Positions 32,477 to 41,094 are shown, numbered from the stretch's first letter. The stretch: DNA of 64,000 nt from Anaerolineales bacterium (GCA_015075185.1 JABTUW010000003.1:1054001-1118000), one strand, 5' to 3'. Numbers and translations: made by a program. Notes: generated by a model from the letters alone, not told the origin.

Positions 32477-33532
32477 ATGTCAACCATTAATAAGCCAGAT
32501 AAATTTACGCAGCCCAAGCCACGCACTGAAATCCGATTGGCCCTGCCCAGCAAAGGGCGCATGGAAGAGGAGACGCGCACCTTCCTACACGCCTGCGGCT
32601 TAGCGGTCAACAAAGTTAACCCACGCCAATATATTGCCCAAATTGACGACATTCCTTACCTGGAGATTTGGTTCCAGCGTTCCGCCGATGTGGTCCGTAA
32701 AGTCCGCGATGGCGACGTGGATTTGGGCATTGTCGGCTTTGATATGGTGGTTGAATATCGCGGCGGCGGCGATGACGTGGTGATTATCCACGATGCGCTG
32801 GGTTACGGGCAGTGCCATCTTTCCGTGGCCGTGCCCGAAGATTGGGCCAACGTTCACTCCACCCGCGACCTGGCGGCCCTGGCCGCCTCGCGCCAGGCGC
32901 AGCGCCCGCTCCGGGTGGTCAGCAAATATGAGCGCCAGACGACCGCCTTTTTGGAGCAGCACCAGATCAAGCCCTACCGCGTGCTCCACGCCGACGGCGC
33001 GCTGGAGGCAGCCCCGCAAATGGGTTCCGCCGACTTCATCGTGGACCTGGTCAGCAGCGGCGTGACCCTGCGCGAAAACCGGCTCAAACAGATCGAAGGC
33101 GGCCGGCTGTTGCAAAGCGAAATGGTCTTTATCGGCAACCGCACCACCCTGACCCAACGGCCCGAAGTCCTGGCCGTGGCCCGCCAAATGCTGGAACGGA
33201 TCGAGGCCCACTTGCGGGCCGTCGAGCACGAGACCATTATCGCCAATATTCGCGGGGCTTCGCCGGAAGAGGTGGCCCAAAAGGTCTTCAGCCAGCCAGA
33301 CCTGGGCGGGCTGCAAGGGCCGACCATCAGCCGGGTTTATTTGCGCGATGCCGCCGACATCGGCTGGTATGCCATCACCATCGTCGTCCGCAAAGACCGG
33401 CTGCACCAATCCATCGAGCAACTGCGCAGCATCGGCGGCAGCGGGGTGCTGGTTTTGCCCATCACCTATATTTTTGAAGAAGAGCCGCACCGTTGGCTAA
33501 AATTGTTGGATGTGTTGGGAATTGAAAGGTAA
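32477..33532 (+). CDS. hisG: ATP phosphoribosyltransferase, long form
   Basis: 351 residues. First enzyme of histidine synthesis, joining ATP and PRPP. The N-terminal catalytic domain begins at IRLALPSKGRMEEET and includes GDVDLGIVGFDMV and the PRPP-binding region around GALEAAPQMGSADFIVDLVSSGVTL. The C-terminal HisG_C regulatory domain (about 275-351, LQGPTISRVY...YAITIVVRKDRLHQSIEQLRSIGGSGVLVLPITYIFEEE) shows it is the long, histidine-feedback form needing no HisZ. A GTG lies directly before the ATG. It is the first gene of the his cluster. Confidence 0.93.
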   Translation: MSTINKPDKFTQPKPRTEIRLALPSKGRMEEETRTFLHACGLAVNKVNPRQYIAQIDDIPYLEIWFQRSADVVRKVRDGDVDLGIVGFDMVVEYRGGGDDVVIIHDALGYGQCHLSVAVPEDWANVHSTRDLAALAASRQAQRPLRVVSKYERQTTAFLEQHQIKPYRVLHADGALEAAPQMGSADFIVDLVSSGVTLRENRLKQIEGGRLLQSEMVFIGNRTTLTQRPEVLAVARQMLERIEAHLRAVEHETIIANIRGASPEEVAQKVFSQPDLGGLQGPTISRVYLRDAADIGWYAITIVVRKDRLHQSIEQLRSIGGSGVLVLPITYIFEEEPHRWLKLLDVLGIER

Positions 33533-33559
33533 AATGAGCGCGTGACATAAGGAGGCAAG

Positions 33560-33850
33560 ATGGCAACACTTCACATTGAACACCCAATTAATGATCTGAA
33601 AACTTGGCTGACGGCGTTTGGCAACTTCGCCGAAGCTCGGCAGAAAGGGGGCGTCCGCGCGTACCGCATCTTCCAGCCCGTGGATGACGACAAGTATATC
33701 ATGATTGATCTAGATTTCGACACCGTTGATGAAGCCGAGCGATATAAGAGATTTCTCGAATTGAACGTTTGGTCGTCGCGGGAGGCATCGCCAGGACTGG
33801 CGGGTATGCCGCAGACGCGGGTGCTGGAGCGGGTTGCCCCAGAGACTTAG
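33560..33850 (+). CDS. Small alpha/beta protein of unknown function
   Basis: 96 residues. It looks like a dimeric ferredoxin-like barrel protein of the antibiotic-biosynthesis-monooxygenase shape (TLHIEHPINDLKTWLTAFGNF..., GGVRAYRIFQPVDDDKYIMIDLDFD, ERYKRFLEL). No catalytic residue is evident. AAGGAGG precedes the ATG, so it is very likely translated. It sits between hisG and hisD, but the following gap holds several repeats. Confidence 0.6.
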   Translation: MATLHIEHPINDLKTWLTAFGNFAEARQKGGVRAYRIFQPVDDDKYIMIDLDFDTVDEAERYKRFLELNVWSSREASPGLAGMPQTRVLERVAPET

Positions 33851-34010
33851 GGTGTTTCCGCATTCTCTCAGCCTTTGCCTGCGAATTAATTCACAGACTG
33901 ACACTTGCGCCTGCACGCAAGTGCAGGTGTAGCTCGAGTCGGCTTATGAAAGTTAAAAAATTAATTCGGTAACGCTCTGCTCGGTCTGGATTTATCAATC
34001 CAGGCCACAG

Positions 34011-34034
34011 CCGCCGGATTTGGCAATCCGGCGG
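34011..34034. repeat. Perfect hairpin, 10-bp arms
   Basis: ccgccggatt and aatccggcgg with a 4-base tggc loop, 7 bases after a smaller hairpin (33986-34003) that shares the ggatt/aatcc core. The pair resembles a REP-type doublet. Confidence 0.85.
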
Positions 34035-34242
34035 GAGCAATGATTACCTGATTATCTTCTTAATGTTCATATTAAAACTATATTCACTACAACCCGGTTA
34101 AACATCATTATGTTGACTCTCCCTATGATTGGCCTGAAAGTAGCGTCCATTGGTAGCTGGCCCACTCTGGCCGTGACTGGCTGCGTGAGCTATGGGCCAG
34201 TTATCCTTTGAAAAGCTATGGGGATAAGTGGGATGATTAGGG

Positions 34243-34274
34243 TTTGTAGTAATCACTTAAGTGATTACTACAAA
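34243..34274. repeat. 32-bp perfect palindrome upstream of hisD
   Basis: Arms tttgtagtaatcactt (34243-34258) and its exact complement (34259-34274) meet without a loop. It ends 39 bases before the hisD start and would form a strong hairpin or cruciform in the leader. Confidence 0.95.
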
Positions 34275-34313
34275 AAAGTAACCCCAGATAGGATTGAATC
34301 AGTTAAGAATACC

Positions 34314-35654
34314 ATGACGACTCACCTTTTCCGTCTCTACAGCGCCGCCGAAGCCCGGCAAACCATTCTCAAACGCTCGCCGGTGGGCGAGGTAAAGCCG
34401 ACACCGACCCTGGCCAAAGGCATCGAGCGGGTTTTTAGGGAGAGCCTGAGCCTGGAAGCCGCCGTCAGCCGAATTCTGGCCGATGTGCGGAAACGCGGTG
34501 ATGCGGCGGTGCTCGATTGGACCGAGAAAATTGACGGCGTCCGGCTGCCCGGCCTGCTCGTCCCCCCCGCCGACATCGAAGCGGCTTACGCCGGCATTCC
34601 CGCCGAGCTGCGGGACGCGCTCCACTTTAGCGCCGAGCGCATTCGCGCCTTCCATCAAAAGCAGCCTTCGGCAAGCTGGCTGGATTGGCGGCGCGGCGGC
34701 GGCGCGTTAGGCCAAATTGTGCGCCCGCTGGAACGGGTCGGGGTTTATGCGCCGGGCGGCACGGCCCCCTACCCCAGCACCTTGCTTATGGGCGCTGTGA
34801 CCGCTCGCGTGGCCGGGGTGGAACAGGTCATCGTCACCACGCCCAGCGGGCGCGACCCGCAGGGACAAATCGCGCCGGTGCTGCTGGCGGCGGCCAGGGT
34901 GGCCGGGGTGGATGCGGTCTATCGGATGGGCGGGGCGCAGGCGGTCGGGGCCATGGCCTACGGGACGGAGTCGCTGCCAAAGGTGGATAAAATCGTCGGG
35001 CCGGGCAATATTTTTGTGACCCTGGCCAAGCGGCAGGTCTACGGGCAGGTGGACATTGACGGCCTGCCCGGTCCCACCGAAACCCTGGTCATTGCCGACG
35101 CTTCGGCCAGGCCGGAGCTGGTTGCCGCCGATTTGCTGGCCCAGGCCGAGCATGACACCCTGGCCTCGGCCATCCTGGTCACGCCCAGCCAAACCTTGGC
35201 CGAAGCGGTGCAGGTGGAGATTGGCCGCCAGCTCGAAACGTTGAGCCGGGGTGAAATCATCGTCGAAAGTTTGCAAAACCAGGGCGGTGCGGTCATCTGC
35301 ACCGATTTGGCTGAAGCGGTCGAATTGGGCAATCTCTACGCTCCCGAACATTTGTGCCTGCATGTGGAAGCGCCCTGGGCGCTGCTGGGCCAGGTAAAAC
35401 ATGCCGGGGGCGTCTTTCTGGGCGAGCATGCCTACGAAGTGCTGGGTGATTACACCGCCGGCCCCACCCATGTCATGCCAACCCTGGGCACGGCCCGCTT
35501 TGCCAGCCCTTTGAGTATTCGTGACTTCACCAAGATCATTAGTGTCTTTGGTTTGGATGCTGCCGAAGCCGCCGCCATCAGCCCGGCCGCCCGAATTCTG
35601 GCCGAGGCCGAAGGTCTCGATGCCCATGCAGCCGCAGTGAGGAGACGAGGATGA
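34314..35654 (+). CDS. hisD: Histidinol dehydrogenase
   Basis: 446 residues from the ATG at 34314; upstream in-frame codons to 34218 cross a palindrome and are not conserved-looking. Family marks are RPLERVGVYAPGGTAPYPSTLLMG, KIVGPGNIFVTLAKRQVYG, DGLPGPTETLVIAD, LAQAEHDTLASAILV with Gln-His zinc ligands, and LYAPEHLCL. It oxidises histidinol to histidine in two NAD steps. The stop overlaps the next ATG (ATGA). Confidence 0.95.
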   Translation: MTTHLFRLYSAAEARQTILKRSPVGEVKPTPTLAKGIERVFRESLSLEAAVSRILADVRKRGDAAVLDWTEKIDGVRLPGLLVPPADIEAAYAGIPAELRDALHFSAERIRAFHQKQPSASWLDWRRGGGALGQIVRPLERVGVYAPGGTAPYPSTLLMGAVTARVAGVEQVIVTTPSGRDPQGQIAPVLLAAARVAGVDAVYRMGGAQAVGAMAYGTESLPKVDKIVGPGNIFVTLAKRQVYGQVDIDGLPGPTETLVIADASARPELVAADLLAQAEHDTLASAILVTPSQTLAEAVQVEIGRQLETLSRGEIIVESLQNQGGAVICTDLAEAVELGNLYAPEHLCLHVEAPWALLGQVKHAGGVFLGEHAYEVLGDYTAGPTHVMPTLGTARFASPLSIRDFTKIISVFGLDAAEAAAISPAARILAEAEGLDAHAAAVRRRG

Positions 35655-35962
35655 AAATACGACAAGCTACCCCCCAAGATGAACCGGCCCTGTTAGCTCT
35701 TATGCGCGAGTCATTCGAGCAGGAAACCGAAGCGCCCCCGGGCGAGTGGGCCAAAACCGAAGCGGCGATTCGCACCCTGCTGTGCGACCCGCAGGCCGGG
35801 GAAGCCCACTTAATTTCCGACAACCATAATCATGTTGTCGGCTATATGATTATGTGCCGCGGCTTCAGCCTGGATTACGGCGGTTACTTTACCTGGATTG
35901 AGGAAACTTACGTGCGCAAAGCGGAGCAGGGTCGCTTCCGCGATCAGAGGTTTTCTCCTTGA
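35651..35962 (+). pseudogene. Truncated GNAT acetyltransferase
   Basis: 103 codons. The N-terminal half of a GNAT fold is clear (IRQATPQDEPALLALMRESFEQE... HLISDNHNHVVGYMIM, then YFTWIEETYVR). The acetyl-CoA-binding motif (R/Q-x-x-G-x-G/A) that should follow is missing; the ORF ends in unrelated KAEQGRFRDQRFSP. It overlaps hisD by ATGA and its stop overlaps the hisC TTG start (TTGA). It is probably a gene whose 3' half was lost when hisC was joined, kept for translational coupling. A functional short product is unlikely. Confidence 0.65.
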
Positions 35963-37107
35963 TCTCCAGTTTCAAAATTGACTCGCTCGTCCGCTCGAAT
36001 TTGGCGACGCTCAAGCCGTATACCCCTATTCTGCCGTTTGAGGTGCTGTCGCAGCAGTTGGGCCGCCGGCCGGAAGAGATCATCAAGCTGGACGCCAACG
36101 AAAACCCCTATGGTCCCTCGCCGCTGGTAGCCCAGGCGCTGGCCGAAGCGCCTTATCTGCACATCTACCCCGACCCGGAGAGCCGTGAACTGCGGGCAGC
36201 TTTGGCCGATTACACCGGCCTCCCCGCCGACTATTTGCTGGTCGGCCTGGGGGCAGATGAGCTGATTGACCTGATCATGCGCCTCTTTATCGAGCCGGGC
36301 GATACCCTCATCAACTGCCCGCCCACCTTTGGCATGTACGCTTTTGACGCCGACATCAATGGGGCAAAGCTTATCAACGTCTGGCGACGAGACGATTTTT
36401 CAATTGACGTGGGCCAGATTGAGGCAAAATTCGACTCACCCACCCCCATCTCCCCCTCTCCTTCCGGGAAGGGGCAGGGGAAGGTCAAACTCATCTTCGT
36501 CACCTCCCCTAACAATCCTGACGGCTCGCTGCTAAGTGATGCGGATTTGAAGCGTTTGCTGGGTCTACCAGCGATCGTGATCCTCGACGAGGCTTACATC
36601 GAATTTGCCAATGCTTCGGCGGGAGTAGGGAGCCGGATAGGGTGGGTGCGGGAGTATCCCAACCTGGTTGTCCTGCGAACCTTTAGCAAATGGGCCGGAC
36701 TGGCCGGGCTGCGGGTTGGCTACGGCGCTTTTCCGCTGGAAATCATCAAATATTTGTGGCAGATCAAGCAGCCTTACAACGTTCCCGTTGCCGGGCAGCT
36801 CGCCGCCCAGGTCTCCCTGGCCGACCGCGAGCGGCTGCTGGGGCGGGTAGCCCAATTGGTCGAGCAGCGCCAGAAATTTTACGAGGTATTGGGCGAGTTT
36901 ACCTGGCTGCACCCTTACCCCAGCCAGGCGAACTTCGTACTGTGCCGGGTGGTGGGGCGCCCGGCGGCGGAAATCAAGCAGCAATTGGCGGAACACGGTA
37001 TTTTGGTACGCTACTACAACTCAACCGGCTTAAACGACTGCCTGCGTTTCAGCATCGGCGCTCCGGCCCAGATGGCCCGGCTGGCCGAAGTCTTGAGGCA
37101 GCTATGA
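35959..37107 (+). CDS. hisC: Histidinol-phosphate aminotransferase
   Basis: 382 residues, class I/II PLP fold. IKLDANENPYGPSPLV, LVGLGADELIDL, TSPNNPDG, VILDEAYIEFA and RTFSKWAGLAGLRVGY (Schiff-base Lys) are all present. The start is a TTG overlapping the GNAT stop; CAGAGG lies 8 bases before it. A proline- and glycine-rich stretch (SPTPISPSPSGKGQGK) interrupts the strand before KLIFVTSPNNPDG and is coded by repeat-like DNA (36436-36483). The catalytic core is otherwise intact, so the enzyme is probably active. Confidence 0.93.
   Translation: MISSFKIDSLVRSNLATLKPYTPILPFEVLSQQLGRRPEEIIKLDANENPYGPSPLVAQALAEAPYLHIYPDPESRELRAALADYTGLPADYLLVGLGADELIDLIMRLFIEPGDTLINCPPTFGMYAFDADINGAKLINVWRRDDFSIDVGQIEAKFDSPTPISPSPSGKGQGKVKLIFVTSPNNPDGSLLSDADLKRLLGLPAIVILDEAYIEFANASAGVGSRIGWVREYPNLVVLRTFSKWAGLAGLRVGYGAFPLEIIKYLWQIKQPYNVPVAGQLAAQVSLADRERLLGRVAQLVEQRQKFYEVLGEFTWLHPYPSQANFVLCRVVGRPAAEIKQQLAEHGILVRYYNSTGLNDCLRFSIGAPAQMARLAEVLRQL
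36436..36483. repeat. Repeat-like insertion inside hisC
   Basis: cccccatctccccctctcc faces ggaaggggcaggggaagg, an imperfect inverted repeat read in frame. Related HisC proteins pass directly from the helix to the KLIF strand. It lies on the surface side, before the PLP-site loop. Confidence 0.6.
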
Positions 37108-38129
37108 GTACCAAATCCAAACTCAACATTGATGCCATGATCTTCTCGATTGACGACGTGCTGGTGGATGTCGGCGCTTCGTACCGCCAGGTCGTCTGCA
37201 AAACGGTTCAGCTTTACCTGGAACAGGCGATTGGGCTGCCCCCGGCAAAAGAGCCTCTCCTGACCGCCGAGGAGGTCAGCCTCGTGCAAAAGATTGGCCG
37301 TTTTACCAACTACTGGGATTTAGCCACGGCGTTGGTCATGTATTTTGTCGAAATGCTGCCGCCGGTGTCCGTGCCAACTTTTCCGTCGAGGTTGCACGTG
37401 CCGGCCCTGATTGCTTACCTGCAAGTGGCCGGCGGGCGCTTGAAAATCAGCCTGGAACAGTTGCGCGAACAGAAAAACATTCCGCAAATGGCCCGCGATA
37501 TTGCTGCCGCCGGAGGAGGTCTTGAAGGGGCTAACGCAGTGCTGCCGAGGGTGAACCGTCATTTGCTGGTCGCCAGCGGCACCGTGACCAAAACTAACCT
37601 GGTCAACCGGATTTTTCAAGAGCTGTATCTGGGCGCGGATTTATTCGAGCGCGTTTACCAGCAGCCAGCGGTTGTGGTGCAAAGCACCGGCTACCTGGAA
37701 CAGGAGTCGCGCCTGATCAAGCAGGAGGTCCTGGCGCATCTGAGCCGCAAGCTGGCCCTGGCAGTGGTTTCTAACCGCCCCCGCATGGAGGTCGAACATA
37801 CTCTCAAGACAGCGCGAATAGAATCCTATTTTCAAACTATAGTGACCCTGGATGAAATCAACGAAGCTGGAGCCAACCCCCTACCCGACCCGTGGGCGCT
37901 GCTGGAAGCCGCCCGTTGTCTGCAGCCGATTCCCGCCCGCAGCGCCTACATTGGCGCGAATCCCAGCGATGTTGCCGCCGCCCGTGCCGCCAACGAAACC
38001 GTGCCCTTCACCGCCATTGCCTGTCTGGCCGGCGCACCAGACAAGGAAGTGTTACGGGCTGAGTTCGAAACGGTTAAGGCCACGATTATTTTGGGCCATC
38101 CGGATCATTTGAAAGAGTTGGTTGGGTAA
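37104..38129 (+). CDS. HAD-superfamily protein lacking catalytic residues
   Basis: 341 residues, ATG overlapping the hisC stop (ATGA). The outline is a HAD IA phosphatase, with FSIDDVLVDVGASYRQ, VVSNRP and YIGANPSDVAAARAAN. However, the nucleophile Asp of motif I is Ser15 (FS-I-D instead of FD-I-D), the motif III Lys is absent (NPLPDPWALLEAA), and motif IV GDxxDD is GANPSD. All but the second Asp and the motif II Ser are gone. A histidinol-phosphatase is otherwise missing from this operon, yet this protein seems unable to do that chemistry by the normal route. It may be regulatory or structural. Confidence 0.75.
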   Translation: MSTKSKLNIDAMIFSIDDVLVDVGASYRQVVCKTVQLYLEQAIGLPPAKEPLLTAEEVSLVQKIGRFTNYWDLATALVMYFVEMLPPVSVPTFPSRLHVPALIAYLQVAGGRLKISLEQLREQKNIPQMARDIAAAGGGLEGANAVLPRVNRHLLVASGTVTKTNLVNRIFQELYLGADLFERVYQQPAVVVQSTGYLEQESRLIKQEVLAHLSRKLALAVVSNRPRMEVEHTLKTARIESYFQTIVTLDEINEAGANPLPDPWALLEAARCLQPIPARSAYIGANPSDVAAARAANETVPFTAIACLAGAPDKEVLRAEFETVKATIILGHPDHLKELVG

Positions 38130-38140
38130 GGGAGTAAATT

Positions 38141-38746
38141 ATGGCAAACCCGGCCCGTACCGCCACCGTTGCCCGCAAAACAGGCGAAACGGACATCGAA
38201 ATTACGCTCAACCTGGACGGCTCCGGCCAGGCCGACATCACCACTGGCGTTGGCTTTTTGGACCACATGCTGCATGCCCTGGCCCGCCACGCCCGCTTCG
38301 ACTTAAAAGTGCGGGCCACAGGCGACCTGCACATTGACGAGCACCACACCGTCGAAGATGTCGGCATTGTGCTGGGACGCGCCCTGGCGGAGGCGTTGGG
38401 CAACCGCAAAGGTATAACTCGCATGGGCCACGCCATCGTGCCGATGGACGAAGCTTTGGCCCTGGTTGCGGTTGACTTTGGCGGGCGAGGTTATTTTGTC
38501 TTCGATGGAACCTTCAGCACCGAGCGGGTGGGGCAGGTCGGCACATCGCTCATTCCTCACTTTTTCGAGAGCCTCGCCCATGAAGGCCGGTTCAATCTGC
38601 ATGCCCGGCTGCTGGCCGGCGCGGACGACCATCACCGGGCTGAAGCCATCTTCAAAGCCCTGGCCCGTGCCCTGGATATGGCCGTACAGCGCGACAAACG
38701 CCTGGCCGGGCAGGCGCCAAGCACAAAGGGAACGCTAACAGCATGA
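38141..38746 (+). CDS. hisB: Imidazoleglycerol-phosphate dehydratase
   Basis: 201 residues, the monofunctional form. Two repeats of the manganese-binding pattern are seen: GVGFLDHMLHALARH and DEHHTVEDVGIVLG in the first half, SLIPHFFESLAHE and GADDHHRAEAIFKALARAL in the second. It dehydrates imidazoleglycerol phosphate. Its stop overlaps the hisH ATG. Confidence 0.96.
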   Translation: MANPARTATVARKTGETDIEITLNLDGSGQADITTGVGFLDHMLHALARHARFDLKVRATGDLHIDEHHTVEDVGIVLGRALAEALGNRKGITRMGHAIVPMDEALALVAVDFGGRGYFVFDGTFSTERVGQVGTSLIPHFFESLAHEGRFNLHARLLAGADDHHRAEAIFKALARALDMAVQRDKRLAGQAPSTKGTLTA

Positions 38747-39369
38747 CCACAACAAAACTGGTGATTGTTGACTACGGTGTAGGCAATTTTAGAAACGTTC
38801 AAAAAGCCTTTGAGGCAGTGGGCGCGGCGGCTGAAATTACGGACTCGGTCGCAGCCGTCGAGCAGGCCGGAGCGGTGGTGCTGCCCGGCGTCGGGGCATT
38901 TGGCGATGCCATGCGCCACCTGCGCAGCCGGGGGCTGGACCAACCGGTACTGGCGGCAGCGCAGGCAGGCAAACCTGTGTTCGGCATTTGCGTCGGGCTG
39001 CAACTCCTTTTTGACGAAAGTGAAGAGATGGGCCAACATCGCGGGCTGGGAATTTTATCCGGCAAGGTCGTCCGTTTCTCGGACAGGCCGGGATTGGCGG
39101 TACCGCACATGGGCTGGAATCAAATCGAGCCGGCCCAGGAGCATCCGCTGCTGCGCCACCTCAGCCCCGGCGACTTTGCCTATTTCGCCCATTCCTACTA
39201 CGCTGTTCCGGCCAATCCGGCTGATATTATCGCCTGTACCGATTACGGCCAGCCCTTCCCTTCAGTGGTAGGCCGGGAGAATGTCTGCGCCATTCAGTTT
39301 CACCCGGAGAAGAGCCAGCAGGTCGGGCTGCAAATACTGCGGAATTTTGTTGAGTTGGCTAACAGGTAA
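38743..39369 (+). CDS. hisH: Imidazole glycerol phosphate synthase, glutaminase subunit
   Basis: 208 residues. A class I glutamine amidotransferase: VLPGVGAFGDAM, the nucleophile Cys in GICVGLQLLFD, and the His/Glu pair in IQFHPEKSQ. It feeds ammonia to HisF, encoded further down. It starts by ATGA overlap with hisB. A repeat patch follows its stop. Confidence 0.96.
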   Translation: MTTTKLVIVDYGVGNFRNVQKAFEAVGAAAEITDSVAAVEQAGAVVLPGVGAFGDAMRHLRSRGLDQPVLAAAQAGKPVFGICVGLQLLFDESEEMGQHRGLGILSGKVVRFSDRPGLAVPHMGWNQIEPAQEHPLLRHLSPGDFAYFAHSYYAVPANPADIIACTDYGQPFPSVVGRENVCAIQFHPEKSQQVGLQILRNFVELANR

Positions 39370-39451
39370 CAGGTTGCAGGCAGCAAGTTCTTACAGTTCA
39401 CGCATCAGGTTTCACGGGTAAAATGACACATTTTTATGGCCAGGAGCAGGT

Positions 39452-40216
39452 ATGCAAATCTTTGCCGCGATTGATTTAAAGAACGGCCAGTGTGTCCGGC
39501 TGAGACAGGGCGATCCCGAGGCCAAAACCGTCTACGGCGACGACCCGGCGGCGATGGCCGAGAAGTGGGCCGATATCGGCGTGGACTGGCTGCACGTAGT
39601 CAACCTGGACGGCGCGTTTGGCGAGCCGGAAAAATCGGCCAAAAATATTGATGCCTTACAGGCGATTCTGGACCGAGTCACCACGCCGGTGCAGTTTGGC
39701 GGCGGCTTGCGCAACCCCGAAGATATTGCCCGGGCGCTGGACCTGGGCGTCAGCCGGGTAGTTATCGGCTCGATGGCCGCCGACCGCCCCCGCCAGATGC
39801 TCGATGTGTTAGGGCAGTTCGGACCGGAGCAGGTTGTCTTGGGCTTGGATGTCAAAGAGGGCAAGGTTGCCACCCACGGCTGGCGGCAACTGGCCGAAAC
39901 CGACGCCCTGAAACTGGTCCAACTCATCCAGACTGCCGGCCTGACCCACGTGATCTACACCGACATTTCGCGGGACGGCATGTTAAGTGGAATTAATCTC
40001 GAAGCAACAGTTGCTCTGGCCCGGGCTGGCCATACGGTTGATCCTGAGCGACGTTTTAAGGTGATTGCTTCCGGGGGGGTGGCCGGGATCGAGGATGTGC
40101 AGCGGGTCAAAGCCGTTGAGCACGAGGGTGTCGAGGGTCTGATCATCGGTAAAGCCCTTTATACCGGCGCCGTAGATTTGGCCGAGGCGATGCGGATAGC
40201 GCATAAGGAAGGATGA
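39452..40216 (+). CDS. hisA: ProFAR isomerase
   Basis: 254 residues, a beta/alpha barrel: IFAAIDLKNGQCVRLRQGD with the first catalytic Asp, FGGGLRNPEDI, TDISRDGMLSG with the second Asp, and ASGGVAGIEDV. It catalyses the Amadori rearrangement of ProFAR. The upstream gap (39370-39451) contains caggtaacaggttgcagg-type words. Confidence 0.95.
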   Translation: MQIFAAIDLKNGQCVRLRQGDPEAKTVYGDDPAAMAEKWADIGVDWLHVVNLDGAFGEPEKSAKNIDALQAILDRVTTPVQFGGGLRNPEDIARALDLGVSRVVIGSMAADRPRQMLDVLGQFGPEQVVLGLDVKEGKVATHGWRQLAETDALKLVQLIQTAGLTHVIYTDISRDGMLSGINLEATVALARAGHTVDPERRFKVIASGGVAGIEDVQRVKAVEHEGVEGLIIGKALYTGAVDLAEAMRIAHKEG

Positions 40217-40320
40217 ACCCCCCTGAACGGCGGGGGGCAGGTGATGAGGGATGAAGAGAGGAAGATTGGAGGATTGGAAGGCTGGAAAATTATTCTGCGC
40301 CAATTCGTTATTCGCTGACT
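40216..40320. repeat. Patch of interspersed repeat words
   Basis: gatgaacccccctgaacggcgggggg, then ggatgaagagaggaagattggaggattggaaggctgg and cgttattcgctgactcgctgattc. These words reappear inside RACo (20687-20815), after 54709 and inside mutS (60165-60196). No gene is seen. Confidence 0.6.
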
Positions 40321-40344
40321 CGCTGATTCATTGGAGAGTTTAAT

Positions 40345-41037
40345 TTGATTGTTCAAGTTTACGCGGCTACTTCCACAGCCGATGCGTTGAAGATGGTTGA
40401 GTTGGGGGTTGACCAGGTTGGTTTTGTCGCCGGGGATTACGGCGAGGTGTACGGGGAACTGACGTTTGAGGTGGCGCGGGGCATCGTCGAGGCGCTCAAA
40501 GGCAAAGCCGTTTCCTCAGCCCTAACCATGAGCACCGACATTGCCGAAATTCAGCATATGGCCGAGGTGGTCCAGCCGGACATCATTCACATTTCCAGCG
40601 ATACGGAGGCGGTTGGCCTCGAAGCCATGCGGGAGCTGCGCCGCCGCCTGCCGGCCAGGGTCCGCTTGATGAAAGCCATTCATGTGGCCGGGCCGGAAAG
40701 TATCCCGGTGGCCCTTAAATTTGCCCCCGCTGCCGAGATTTTGCTGCTCGATACCAAGGTGGCGGGAATGCCCGGCGTTGGCGCGACAGGCGTCACGCAC
40801 GATTGGAACATCAGCCGGGAGATTGTGGCCCGCGTCGGCGAGCGAGCCAGGGTTATTCTGGCCGGCGGGCTGGTCCCCGATAATGTTGGCGCAGCCCTCG
40901 CCGCCGTGCAGCCTTGGGGCGTAGACAGCAACACCGGCACTAATCTCCCCGGCGACCCTGTGGCAAAGGATTGGGAGCGGGTGAGAGAGTTTGTGCGGCA
41001 AGCGAAGATGGGTCTGATACGTGAAGAGCTACCCTAA
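40345..41037 (+). CDS. TrpF (PRA isomerase)-like barrel protein without the catalytic Cys
   Basis: 230 residues, starting at TTG with GGAGAG 6 bases before it. Late TrpF motifs are kept: LLLDTKVAG with the Asp, GATGVTHDW, ILAGGLVPDNVGAAL and GVDSNTGTN. The start, however, is IVQVYAATS, whereas TrpF enzymes have V-K-I-C-G with a general-base Cys; here that position is Tyr. It is therefore unlikely to be a normal phosphoribosylanthranilate isomerase. It stands between hisA (which performs the same type of reaction) and hisF. It may bind a phosphoribosyl intermediate or act on another substrate. Confidence 0.72.
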   Translation: MIVQVYAATSTADALKMVELGVDQVGFVAGDYGEVYGELTFEVARGIVEALKGKAVSSALTMSTDIAEIQHMAEVVQPDIIHISSDTEAVGLEAMRELRRRLPARVRLMKAIHVAGPESIPVALKFAPAAEILLLDTKVAGMPGVGATGVTHDWNISREIVARVGERARVILAGGLVPDNVGAALAAVQPWGVDSNTGTNLPGDPVAKDWERVREFVRQAKMGLIREELP

Positions 41038-41094
41038 AAATCATCCCGTTTCACGCATCACGCATCATTTATGGAGTATCCCAAGGATTATATT

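Larger units (their letters stand above)
33851..34313. other. Repeat-filled gap between the small gene and hisD
   Basis: 463 bases. Hairpins occur at 33902-33923 (cacttgcg/cgcaagtg), 33986-34003 (ctggatt/aatccag) and 34011-34034 (ccgccggatt/aatccggcgg). A 32-bp palindrome follows at 34243-34274. Around 34118-34230 one frame (YDWPESS..., then DWLRELWASYPLKSYGDKWD) reads like coding sequence broken by a stop and may be a gene remnant. I could not identify it. Confidence 0.5.

Noticed and set aside
36690..37103. N-terminal extension of the HAD protein across hisC
   Set aside because: It is the +1 shadow of hisC. The ATG at 37104 overlaps the hisC stop and begins the conserved part.
40345..41037. 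Genuine trpF annotation
   Set aside because: The start lacks the catalytic Cys motif, so the enzyme name is not supported despite the late motifs.
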